A stretch of 23,705 nt of DNA from Motiliproteus sp036964625 (GCA_036964625.1 JBALTG010000070.1:1-23705), one strand, 5' to 3'. Positions 16,150-22,947 are shown, counted from the first letter of the stretch. Notes: generated from the sequence alone by a model not told the origin. Translations and numbers: made by a program.

Positions 16150-16386
16150 AGCAGCCTGTCGGACTTAACGCTGATCTACTTCGAGAAAGCCGAATTTGGC
16201 CATTTTTCACCCTATTTTTCGTTAAATAGAACCACTATTCACAAGCTGCGTCCCTGCAGCTTGCCCTACGGGCAGCTATCGCTGTGTAAATCGGCTGTCC
16301 TGCCGATTTATCGCCTCGATATAGTTTAAAAACTGTCTCAAATCGGACGTCCCCTCGCTGCGACCGGTCAAGTCCGACAGACTGCT
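16150..16386. mobile_element. Miniature inverted-repeat element (237 bp, fullest copy)
   Basis: The ends are imperfect inverted repeats: AGCAGCCTGTCGGACTTAA at left, and AAGTCCGACAGACTGCT at right, the reverse complement of AGCAGTCTGTCGGACTT. There is no coding capacity. The interior carries consecutive hairpins: GCTGC/GCAGC, TGCCC-TAC-GGGCA, and AAATCGGC-TGTCCT-GCCGATTT. Related copies lie at 12574-12624, 19962-20157 and 21582-21631. The transposase that would move it is not in the window. The terminal sequence reminds me of ends seen on IS1182-like elements, but I am not sure of that. Confidence 0.8.
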
Positions 16387-16583
16387 GAGGCTGACCCATC
16401 ATGTCGGTACAGTCCCTGGTGCAGGCATTCAGGTCGCCGATCCTGAGCCGCAGGACACCTCCCAGGTTGGCCGCTTTTGAACCTCAACGGTACTCATTGC
16501 ATATTCGATAATGGCATTAAGCGCCGATAGGTCGCCGGGGTGATTTAGCATTGGAATGCGGCACCCACCCTGCCCGCATCGGC

Positions 16584-16603
16584 TATACTGTTCACATGAA
16601 CAG
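16584..16603 (+). promoter_or_regulatory. -10 box overlapped by a palindrome upstream of the antitoxin gene
   Basis: TATACT (16584-16589) is a near-consensus -10 and overlaps CTGTTC-ACAT-GAACAG (16588-16603), a perfect 6-bp-arm palindrome suited to a dimeric Xre-type repressor. No good -35 is found at 17 bp. GAGAGG follows 9 bp before the antitoxin ATG. Autorepression is the expected use. Confidence 0.6.
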
Positions 16604-16617
16604 AGAGGTAAACTCAA

Positions 16618-17157
16618 ATGAGCACAACATCTGGCCCTATCGCCAAACCCAAGAAAGGCGCTGCATTAGCCAGCGGATACCGGGTGAAGCGCGGTGTCGA
16701 TAGCGGTGGCTTCGTAGCTGCAACAGCGGATACTCCAAAATCTCCCAAGGTGCTGCTTAACCAGGTGACTGGTGTCCCTTCCGGCGATCGCTCCAAAATG
16801 TTGATAAATATCCGTCAAGGACTCCCCTTCAGTGTCATCGAGACGCTGGAGCAAGAATACGGAGCCCCCCGCAAAGAATTAGCGGACGTGTTATCCATTG
16901 CAATCTCTACGCTGACGCGTCGCAAAAAGGAAGGCCGACTGCATCCCGATGAATCTGATCGTGTTGCACGACTAGCACGTATCAAAGATGCCTCTGTTGC
17001 GATGATGCAAGGTAACGACGAAGCTGCCGTAGAGTGGTTGCACAGCCCACAAGAACTTCTCGGCAATGAAACACCGATGGAACACATCAGTACCGAGATG
17101 GGAGCACGTGATGTTGAAGACCTTATCGGCCGTATCCGGCACGGGGTCTTTAGCTGA
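16618..17157 (+). CDS. Xre/MbcA/ParS-type antitoxin (DUF2384)
   Basis: The 179-residue antitoxin partners a RES toxin. After a basic, disordered N-terminus (about 1-60) comes an Xre-like helix-turn-helix region (about 66-115; APRKELADVLSIAISTLTRR) and the toxin-binding DUF2384 domain (about 118-179). The latter has the usual pattern of a WL..P...L.G..P run (EWLHSPQELLGNETPMEHI), then a T..G...V..L segment and the ending RIRHGVFS. In this family the C-terminus blocks the toxin active site and the complex represses its promoter. The stop overlaps the toxin ATG by one base (TGATG), which is typical coupling. A palindrome over the -10 box is the likely operator. Confidence 0.9.
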   Translation: MSTTSGPIAKPKKGAALASGYRVKRGVDSGGFVAATADTPKSPKVLLNQVTGVPSGDRSKMLINIRQGLPFSVIETLEQEYGAPRKELADVLSIAISTLTRRKKEGRLHPDESDRVARLARIKDASVAMMQGNDEAAVEWLHSPQELLGNETPMEHISTEMGARDVEDLIGRIRHGVFS

Positions 17158-17630
17158 TGCTTTCTGGGTGGAGGATTGCGGACCCTGAGTATGCAACCAC
17201 CCCTGCACAGATGATGTCAGGCGAAGGCGCTTACCTTTACGGAGGGCGCTGGAACAGCAAGGGTGTTCGCGTCGTTTACTTAGGCACCAGCCTTGCCCAG
17301 GCATCCATAGAGTTACTGGTTCATTTAAAGCGTGCCGACATATTGAGACAGTTCCATAAGATGGAGGCCTCTTTTGACGTGTCCCTGGTGCAGCACATTG
17401 ACCTTTCTGACTTACCCGAAGACTGGGCTTCCCCGACGATGACCGCCTCAGTCCAAGCGAGCGGAGATGCCTGGGTAGCGGAATCCAGTTCGGTGATTCT
17501 ACAGATCCCCAGTGCGTCGCTGCTGGGAGAGTACAATTATCTGCTAAATCCAGCCCACCCAGACGCCCGTGAAGTGACCTTTGGGTCAGCGTCCTTGTTT
17601 CAATATGAGCCCAGATTGCTGAAAGCCTGA
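17157..17630 (+). CDS. RES-domain toxin (NAD+-degrading family)
   Basis: The 157-residue protein is a RES toxin. The conserved residues R31, Y41 and E52 are present in GGRWNSKG, VVYLGTSLA and ASIELLVHL. From memory these are the very positions reported as essential in the Pseudomonas putida RES toxin. The N-terminal WRIADPEYA and C-terminal EYNYLLNPAHPD are also family features. These enzymes deplete NAD+ when free of antitoxin. The gene is the second of a coupled pair and appears intact, with no sign of decay. The pair sits between a miniature inverted-repeat element and a dispersed repeat, a common accessory setting. Confidence 0.9.
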   Translation: MLSGWRIADPEYATTPAQMMSGEGAYLYGGRWNSKGVRVVYLGTSLAQASIELLVHLKRADILRQFHKMEASFDVSLVQHIDLSDLPEDWASPTMTASVQASGDAWVAESSSVILQIPSASLLGEYNYLLNPAHPDAREVTFGSASLFQYEPRLLKA

Positions 17631-17695
17631 TGTCTTGCTGAGATGGCGACTTTTGCATTTCAACGTTATCCCCAACATAGATCCACCAGATTACC

Positions 17696-17772
17696 CATGA
17701 TCTTCTGCCAACACGGCTATACGCGATGCACATACGTGCTCGCGAGAGTAGATTGGCGGGCATCATAGCTGA
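17696..17772. repeat. Dispersed repeat, copy downstream of the toxin gene
   Basis: The 77 bases starting CATGATCTTCTGCCAACAC match 20617-20695 (CATGATCTTCAGCCATCAC) at roughly 70%. The shared blocks are GCGAGA(A/G)TAGAT and GCATCAT(A/G)GCTGA. In both copies the ends are self-complementary but by different bases (GCCAA/TTGGC here, TCAGCCAT/ATGGCTGA there), so the stem may matter more than the sequence. Confidence 0.55.
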
Positions 17773-17926
17773 CACCTCATGACTCACCCAATAATCGCCT
17801 AAAATTCAATTATCGGAACATTGAAAGCAGAGCCGGCATGGGGCCGGAACCTGCCTTGCCATAACGATGGTGCCTGTAGGGGGAAATGCTACTTTAGCCG
17901 CCCTGCTGCGCCGCCAACGGAGTCTT

Positions 17927-19705
17927 ATGCCCCCCGTCGTTTCAAAACATAAGGCGACCTTCAGGATGCTGGCGGGATTTGTCCGCCCCTATAAAGGGAC
18001 GTTGTGCGCCGCGGCCATCGCGCTGGTGGTCACCGCCTTGGTCACCCTCGCTCTGGGCCAGGGGGTACGCTTGCTGATCGACGAAGGCTTTCTCGCCGGA
18101 TCCCAAGCGGCACTCAACCGGGCGGTGGGCATAATTTTATTGCTGACGCTGCTGATCTCGGTGGGAACCTTCGCCCGTTTCTACCTGGTCTCCTGGCTGG
18201 GAGAACGGGTCAGTGCGGATATCCGTCTGGCGGTCTTCAACCATGTGATCGAATTGCATCCCAGCTATTTCGAAACCAATCGCAGCGCAGAGATCATGTC
18301 GCGGTTAACCACCGATACCACGCTGCTGCAGTCCATTGTCGGCTCTTCGCTTTCCATGGCGTTGCGCAGCATCCTGACCTTCGCCGGCGCGCTGATCATG
18401 TTGCTGGTGACCCATTTTTATCTGACCCTGATGGTATTGGTCGCGGCCCCTGCGGTGTTGGTGCCGATTCTTTTCTTCGGGCGTCGGGTGCGGGCCCTGG
18501 CCCGAAAAACACAGGCCTCGGTCGCAGACGTGGGTTGCTGCGCGGGCGAGGCGATCCAGCAGATCAAGACGGTACAGAGCTATACCTGCGAAGCGTTGGA
18601 AAAAGCCGCCTTTGCCAAAGAGGTAGATGCGGCGTTTCAGGTTGGCCGCCAACGGGTACGGCAGCGGGCCTTTCTGATCGCGGCGGTCATTTTTCTGGTG
18701 TTCGGCGCTATTGCTGGCTTGCTGTGGGTGGGCGGGCACGATGTGCTGGACGGCAGGATGAGTGCTGGGGAGTTGGGAGCGTTTCTGTTCTACGCGATTC
18801 TGGTGGCCTTTTCAGCCGCCACCCTGTCCGAGGTCCTCGGGGAAGTACAACGCGCGCTGGGATCAACCGAGCGACTGATGGAGTTGCTGCAGGTGGACAG
18901 TGCCATCAAGGCACCCGCCTGCCCTGTGGATGCCCAAGCCCTGGCGCCGTCGCTAGCGTTGCAATCCGTTACCTTCAATTACCCCTCCAGACCGGATCAA
19001 TCGGCGTTGGCGGATCTGAGCCTGGAGATCCCCGAAGGGCTGGTCCTGGCGCTGGTAGGTCCGTCGGGGGCTGGTAAATCGACGCTGTTCGAGTTGCTGC
19101 TGCGGTTCCACGACCCCCAGACCGGTACAATCCGACTGGGAGGAACCGACCTGCGTGAGCTTGATCCCAAAGCGCTGCGCCGACAGATCGCCCTGGTCTC
19201 GCAGCAGCCGGCACTTTTCAGTGGTGATCTGTGGCACAACATCCGTTACGGTAACCCCAGCGCAGACGATGCCGCCGTGATTCGGGCAGCCAAGGCGGCT
19301 CAGGCCCATGAGTTCATTAGCCAACTGCCCGAGGGGTATGCCAGCGATTTGGGGGACAAAGGGGTTCGGCTTTCCGGTGGACAGCGCCAACGCATCGCCA
19401 TCGCCCGGGCGATCCTCAAGGATCCTCGTATCTTGCTGCTGGACGAGGCCACCAGCGCCCTGGACTCGCAAAGCGAACAGCAGGTGCAGACGGCGCTGGA
19501 GCGACTGATGAAGGGTCGGACCACCGTCATCATCGCCCACCGCCTGGCAACGGTGCTGAACGCCAACAGTATCGCGCTCATCGACCAAGGGCGGCTGGTG
19601 GCGCAGGGCTCGCATCAGCAACTGATGAGTGCCTCACCCCTTTACTGCCGCCTGGCCGAACTTCAGTTCGAGGCTGGGAGGATGCGGGAGAGCCGGCAAC
19701 ACTGA
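17927..19705 (+). CDS. MsbA-like ABC exporter, fused permease and ATPase
   Basis: The 592-residue half-transporter dimerises in the inner membrane to export lipids or hydrophobic compounds using ATP. A six-helix transmembrane domain (about 15-310) is followed by an ATPase domain with Walker A GPSGAGKST at 378-386, signature LSGGQ at 482-486, Walker B LLLDEA with D506 and E507, and H538 in the H-loop IIAHRL. The sequence matches the MsbA-related subgroup found beside lipid or conserved housekeeping genes, but it is not MsbA proper. The ATG at 17927 has GGAG a few bases upstream. A longer frame to 17867 has no ribosome binding site. It appears monocistronic, with dispersed repeats upstream and decayed DNA downstream. 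Confidence 0.92.
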   Translation: MPPVVSKHKATFRMLAGFVRPYKGTLCAAAIALVVTALVTLALGQGVRLLIDEGFLAGSQAALNRAVGIILLLTLLISVGTFARFYLVSWLGERVSADIRLAVFNHVIELHPSYFETNRSAEIMSRLTTDTTLLQSIVGSSLSMALRSILTFAGALIMLLVTHFYLTLMVLVAAPAVLVPILFFGRRVRALARKTQASVADVGCCAGEAIQQIKTVQSYTCEALEKAAFAKEVDAAFQVGRQRVRQRAFLIAAVIFLVFGAIAGLLWVGGHDVLDGRMSAGELGAFLFYAILVAFSAATLSEVLGEVQRALGSTERLMELLQVDSAIKAPACPVDAQALAPSLALQSVTFNYPSRPDQSALADLSLEIPEGLVLALVGPSGAGKSTLFELLLRFHDPQTGTIRLGGTDLRELDPKALRRQIALVSQQPALFSGDLWHNIRYGNPSADDAAVIRAAKAAQAHEFISQLPEGYASDLGDKGVRLSGGQRQRIAIARAILKDPRILLLDEATSALDSQSEQQVQTALERLMKGRTTVIIAHRLATVLNANSIALIDQGRLVAQGSHQQLMSASPLYCRLAELQFEAGRMRESRQH

Positions 19706-19770
19706 CCTGGATCGGCCCGCGCGGAGTGGTCGCAAACGTCCGTATCCATTCTCTCGAGGCCGAATAGCCG

Positions 19771-19953
19771 CTAATCCTTGTTCACCACTCCCGTCAGCCG
19801 TCGCCAATCGAGCAGCACGTTAAGCCGCACCTCATCCATCCCGGTCACCTCACGCGCCACCTCCCGAGCCATCACCAGCACCGGGCGATGTTCGGCATAG
19901 ACTTGTTTGGCGATCATCGCCCCCTGCTCTCCGATGCTACGTGCACAGGGCAA
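19771..19953 (-). pseudogene. C-terminal stub of a fumarase/aspartase-superfamily lyase
   Basis: The frame gives about 57 residues that resemble the last helices of class II fumarase / aspartase / argininosuccinate lyase-type proteins: IGEQGAMIAKQVYAEHRPVL, followed by a LLDWRRLTG end that echoes the common LLDPxRLTG. The rest of the gene (about 400 residues) is missing. Similarity ends at the 5' side next to the degenerate inverted-repeat element at 19962, so insertion or a deletion anchored there probably removed it. The exact enzyme cannot be named from the stub. Confidence 0.5.
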
Positions 19954-19961
19954 GTCCGCCT

Positions 19962-20157
19962 AGGAGACTGTAGGGGTTGGCCGATCGTAGCGAGGGCCTT
20001 TTAATTTAGGTCAACGTCGATCTATGCAGATTTTTTGATCATCCGAGGCGATAAATCGGCAGGAAAACCGATTTACACAGCGATAGCTGCCCGTAGGGCA
20101 AGCTGCAGGGACGCCGCTTGAGCATAGCGAGCTATTTAACGAGGGTGATCGTAAAAA
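19962..20157 (-). mobile_element. Degenerate copy of the miniature inverted-repeat element, opposite orientation
   Basis: The end at 19962 matches the terminal repeat at about 16 of 22 positions (AGGAGACTGTAGGGGTTGGC). The core 20044-20140 is the reverse complement of about 16222-16318 with few changes, including the hairpin AAATCGGC...CCGATTT and the TGCCCGTAGGGCA block. The far end runs into a different dispersed repeat at 20166, so this copy has lost its second terminus. Confidence 0.7.
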
Positions 20158-20165
20158 CATGACCC

Positions 20166-20276
20166 CTCTCTAACTTAAGAGAGCCGGGTTTTCCGCACGA
20201 CAGCATGGATGTAGGAGGTAGAGCAACGCAGGAACGGTTGCCGAGTAGGTTAGTCTATTCTCGGTCAGCCTCCTAG
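20166..20276 (+). repeat. Dispersed structured element, copy B
   Basis: Same orientation and structure as 6-114: GGAGG (20214-20218) with CCTCC (20269-20273) and an inner CCGAG/CTCGG hairpin. Here the left end forms its own hairpin (CTCTCT/AGAGAG, 20166-20183), which is weaker in copy A. Confidence 0.75.
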
Positions 20277-20469
20277 CGACTCAGGTTAAGCGCGAACAAC
20301 GCCCCACTGCGTCTGCAATCCTTCTTAGCGTAATCAGGGCTCCGCCCCTTTCAGGTATTAATAGAAGGAAATAGAAATTGCTTTATACGTCGCAAGATCC
20401 TGCGTATCCAGTTAATCAGCGATTCCTGCGGCGAGTCATGGATTCTCAATAACACTGTACTCTCCTCCT
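20277..20469. other. Region without recognised features
   Basis: No gene, promoter pair or terminator was supported here. It separates the structured element from two short coding-like frames on the minus strand. Confidence 0.4.
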
Positions 20470-20619
20470 CTAGCTAATTTTAGCCGAAGGAGCATCATCC
20501 ACAGCACAGAAATTCAGCGCGGTCGCCTGTTCGGGGCCTGCGCGACTGAAACGCTCGACCGAGCGATGCTGTTGCTGGTTGATATTCACCACCGCCAAAT
20601 GCCCACCTGATTTACTCAT
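20470..20619 (-). CDS. Short coding-like frame, 49 residues, unidentified
   Basis: An ATG frame encodes 49 residues beginning MSKSGGHLAVVNINQQQHRS and ending in CAVDDAPSAKIS. The composition looks protein-like (mixed polar and hydrophobic, GC-rich third positions), but there is no recognised family, and only GAAG precedes the start. The start codon lies in the dispersed repeat, whose copy at 17696 also has an ATG at the same place followed by a different short frame. It may be a remnant and not a functional gene. Confidence 0.3.
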   Translation of the reverse strand: MSKSGGHLAVVNINQQQHRSVERFSRAGPEQATALNFCAVDDAPSAKIS

Positions 20620-20695
20620 GATCTTCAGCCATCACCGCGCCAAGTCATGGGCATACGAGCTTGCGAGAATAGATCGGTTGCATCATGGCTGAGCT
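20617..20695. repeat. Dispersed repeat, second copy, with long inverted ends
   Basis: Matches 17696-17772. TCAGCCAT near the left end and ATGGCTGA near the right end are perfect inverted arms around about 55 bases. The block TGCGAGAATAGATC also occurs at 3344-3357 inside a stem-loop. Confidence 0.55.
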
Positions 20696-20973
20696 TTGTG
20701 GGTAATCAGGAATGCCCATGCTTGTTGCACCAGATCAGCCAGCGCGGCTGGCTCAATAAAAGAACCCGCGAGGTGCAGCGGGTGCTGGTAGGGATCGATC
20801 CGGGCTTTGATCACAACCTCGGCCGGGTCAGCCGCCGCGAACAGTTGGTAGCCATGCTGGTAACAAGTCAGCGCCGTTTCAGAGTAAGCCCCGCCCAGTC
20901 GCAATCTATTTTGCGCGCTACACCTATCCGCAGGCCAAGCATGCGGACATGGATCAACTTTTGTTTTCCACAT
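20683..20973 (-). CDS. Possible gene fragment, 96 residues, unidentified
   Basis: The open frame starts at a GTG without a ribosome binding site. Its second half (HGYQLFAAADPAEVVIKARI, PLHLAGSFIEPAALADLVQQ) reads like a real protein with amphipathic helices, while the first 30 residues do not. This suggests a 3' fragment whose beginning is lost. No family is recognised. Its stop lies in the dispersed repeat at 20617-20695, and another short frame follows in the same direction. Confidence 0.3.
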   Translation of the reverse strand: MWKTKVDPCPHAWPADRCSAQNRLRLGGAYSETALTCYQHGYQLFAAADPAEVVIKARIDPYQHPLHLAGSFIEPAALADLVQQAWAFLITHKAQP

Positions 20974-21237
20974 GCGGGAGTTGCCTGCCTGTTTTCATTA
21001 AAAAACTACTTTTTTTGCGCAACAGATTTAATTTAATGCACAGGCGCCTATTGACACGACCCAGACCGGTATTTATTAGAACTCCATTACGTTAAAGTTT
21101 TTTCAAACCCCCTATTGACTATGATAACACACTGATTAATATAGATATAAAATATGACCGCACAAAAAGCAACCGATCTGTCGGCTGAGCCGATAAACCG
21201 CGGGATAAGCCCTGTTACCCAGCACTTCCTCACAGAC
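20974..21237. other. AT-rich non-coding stretch beside DnaA boxes
   Basis: No gene is supported. The segment 20995-21165 is clearly AT-rich, with runs such as TTTTTTT and AATATAGATATAAAATATG. It could serve as an unwinding region or as a promoter, but no promoter pair could be fixed. Confidence 0.45.
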
Positions 21238-21260
21238 TTATCCACAGAAATTGTGCATAA
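21238..21260. promoter_or_regulatory. Two inverted DnaA boxes
   Basis: TTATCCACA (21238-21246) and TGTGCATAA (21252-21260, reverse complement TTATGCACA) both match the TTATNCACA DnaA-box consensus and face each other with 5 bp between them. AT-rich DNA lies to the left. This could be part of an origin, a DnaA-titrating site or a DnaA-regulated promoter. No dnaA, dnaN, rpmH or rep gene is in the window. Confidence 0.6.
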
Positions 21261-21581
21261 CTAGGAAAAAGTCCTAGCAACCCGTCTTTGCCTAACAAAA
21301 GCAAACGCTTGCCCTTACCTCGAGGTTCGGCCAGCTACTCAGCCTGACTCACTTCCGCGTAGGCGCGTCCACCGCCGAGACCAAAGTAACGGAAAATATC
21401 AGTCTACCCCGCTCCGCCAAGCAAGGGCGATGGCAATTCCTGAGACGCACGAAGTAGGACCTGTCGAAAATGCGTTATCTCACAATAAATAGTTTCAAAC
21501 CCCGAGACGAGTCCGATACCCTTCGCCTGTCCACTGTCCTTGCTACGACTCTCTTTATGAAAATCATCTCTTTTTCGGACT
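21261..21581. other. Non-coding stretch
   Basis: Nothing recognisable: no open frame with a ribosome binding site and no clear repeat. It leads from the DnaA boxes to a small inverted-repeat element. Confidence 0.4.
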
Positions 21582-21631
21582 AGCAGTCTGTCGGACTTGA
21601 CCGGTCACAGCGCGGGGAAGTCCGACAGGCT
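21582..21631. mobile_element. Shrunken miniature inverted-repeat element (about 50 bp)
   Basis: AGCAGTCTGTCGGACTT (21582-21598) and AAGTCCGACAGGCT (21618-21631) are the two terminal repeats of the element family, almost back to back with 19 bp left between them. The bases after the first arm (GACCGGTC) match the right end of the 16150 copy. This is an internal-deletion derivative. Confidence 0.75.
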
Positions 21632-21722
21632 AGACAGCACTGGCTAATTTAAATGAGAGGAAGAAAAGGTAAGACTTAATGGGATGGTCCGCCCCGCTCC
21701 CAAACGGCTTCAAATGAGCCAT

Positions 21723-21749
21723 GATGGGTGGAGCGAAGCGAAACCCATC
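21723..21749. repeat. GATGGGT...ACCCATC hairpin repeat
   Basis: GATGGGT (21723-21729) and ACCCATC (21743-21749) enclose GGAGCGAAGCGAA. A hairpin of this form, with GGAGCGAAGCGAAACCCATC, is common between genes in many proteobacteria, so it is an ordinary interspersed repeat. Confidence 0.6.
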
Positions 21750-21817
21750 CTACCGTGCTATCACATTAAAAATATTCCTTAACCCAAACCTTCTCTTGTG
21801 CCGAATTAGTAATTTCA

Positions 21818-21861
21818 AGAATAATACCATTATTCTCTTAGTTGCTTAGTTGCTTAGTTGC
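21818..21861. repeat. Perfect palindrome followed by three 8-bp tandem repeats
   Basis: AGAATAAT-ACC-ATTATTCT (21818-21836) is a perfect 8-bp-arm inverted repeat. Immediately after it TTAGTTGC occurs three times in tandem (21838-21861). No gene is near. The function is unknown. Confidence 0.7.
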
Positions 21862-22084
21862 TTTCATCAATTGTGCTTTTTAAATCTGGTTTATTGGCGT
21901 CCCAATCAATCTTAACTTTCTTTGGTACGCAGTTATTTTTTTGGGGGGCGTGTTCGTTACGAATACATTCGGAAAAGAAAAACTGGGCCGCTCTTTACTG
22001 GCACTCTGCGCCATGCAAGCAAAGTTCTTTTGGTTGAGCCAGATATGACGATAACGTCACTCGTATTTAGTTCTGTGCAGCCGT

Positions 22085-22397
22085 TCAACCTCTCGTAGGA
22101 ATATAGGCGCTAAACAAAACGGGTATCTGAGCATGCGGAAATCCATTCTCATCTGGGCCTAAACCTTTCTCGCCCCCCTCTGTTGGCAATTTGGAATTCA
22201 AATCCCCATCCGGTTTTCCAGTAAGGGTTTGTGTCACTGCCTGATACGTTTGTAATCATCTTGTCAACGCGTAAACGTTTGATTTAATAATCCGGTTTGG
22301 TACTACAAGCGGTAAGTGTTAATGCAGCGGAAATCAACAAGAGTGCTACTGTTCGTTTGAAATAAGCGTTAACGCAGTGTGATGAAATAACTCTCAT
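22085..22397 (-). pseudogene. Broken small lipoprotein gene (one stop codon, one frameshift)
   Basis: The start at 22397 has a strong AAGGAG 8 bp upstream. The first 37 codons give a lipoprotein signal: basic residues, the hydrophobic run TVALLLISAALTL, and lipobox LTAC with C31. Then comes TAA at codon 38 (22284-22286). The same frame continues with IKRLRVDKMITNVSG and NPYWKTGWGFEFQIANRGG. At a run of six G (22173-22178, plus-strand C) removing one G lets the reading go on with EKGLGPDENGFPHAQIPVLF to a TGA at 22085. The restored protein has 103 residues, a plausible outer-membrane or periplasm-facing lipoprotein. Family unknown. If the stop is real, a 37-residue lipopeptide could still be made. 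Sequencing error at the G run cannot be excluded. Confidence 0.65.
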
Positions 22398-22427
22398 GAG
22401 TCGTCTCCTTGACAAATCAATTCACTG

Positions 22428-22497
22428 GCGCCTGCATAATTGGCGCGTCACCACCCTACGGAAACTCTCCGTATTTGAATAAATGGGGGCTAACCCC
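22428..22497 (-). promoter_or_regulatory. Structured 5' leader of the broken lipoprotein gene
   Basis: Three hairpins follow each other on the transcript: GGGG-TTAG-CCCC (22497-22486), TACGGA-GAGTT-TCCGTA (22473-22457) and GCGCC-AATTATGCA-GGCGC (22446-22428), ending about 30 bases before the start codon. The layout suggests a regulatory leader. No known riboswitch class was recognised. Confidence 0.4.
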
Positions 22498-22558
22498 GTT
22501 TACTGATACATCTAGTAACGTTCTTTGCGACTCAGACATAACCCCTGTCCCAACTTAA

Positions 22559-22873
22559 TCAACCCGAAGGTTGTAGTTCAATCAAGGATAGACCATAAAT
22601 CCAATATAAACATGTAGATATATTAGGTACGCACAGCTCCCATTTATCAATGGCGCAATCTCGCCAGATGATCTCAAACCCCACCCCACCAGCCTTGCCG
22701 CGATCACCCTCAGTGATATTGTGGTGGTCTTTGTATTGAGTCTGAGACAAGGCGGCAGTTTTGGCCTTTTCCGGCAGGCTGCCGGTTTCGGTGTTGTGAT
22801 GTAGCCAGATACCCTGCGGGCAGCGTGACCGGGACTCTACCGGGTACCACTGCGCCGGGGCGTAAACAACGCT
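22559..22873 (-). pseudogene. 5'-truncated coding remnant, unidentified
   Basis: An open frame of 104 codons without a proper start reads like real protein: VYAPAQWYPVESRSRCPQGI, WLHHNTETGSLPEKAKTAAL, then HHNITEGDRGKAGGVGFEII and DKWELCVP. A stop (22874-22876) interrupts the frame just upstream, and no start was found beyond it, so the 5' part is lost or frame-shifted. A TTG at 22750 is only an internal codon. The family is not recognised. It lies upstream of, and on the same strand as, the broken lipoprotein gene. Toxin or effector followed by lipoprotein immunity gene is one possible reading, but that is inference from layout only. Confidence 0.5.
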
Positions 22874-22947
22874 TCAGGTTTGCGTTTTACGTGTCCTGAT
22901 TGGCAAAAGGCAATACTTGACCCCGCTATTCTCTACGGAGGTGCCTA

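Noticed and set aside
16429..16617. 62-codon minus-strand frame between the inverted-repeat element and the antitoxin gene
   Set aside because: It would start across the antitoxin promoter and has no ribosome binding site. The stretch LNHPGDLSALNAIIEYAMST looks slightly protein-like but has no recognisable family.
16972..17787. Minus-strand open frame of 271 codons across the toxin-antitoxin pair
   Set aside because: Antisense to both recognised genes, rich in Ser, Arg and Pro, no motif.
18004..19077. Long plus-strand open frame of 357 codons inside the ABC exporter gene
   Set aside because: It is the shifted frame of a GC-rich true gene. Its translation is Gly/Arg-rich and has no family motif, while the exporter frame carries every ABC motif.
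20647..21036. Plus-strand open frame of 129 codons
   Set aside because: The minus-strand frame in the same place reads more like protein. The plus frame runs into AT-rich non-coding DNA and starts inside a dispersed repeat.
22880..22940. Sequence CAAAAGGCAATACTTGACCC as the end of an IS200/REP-associated element
   Set aside because: It reminded me of sequence seen next to REP-associated transposases, but no transposase or partner end is present, so I could not support it.
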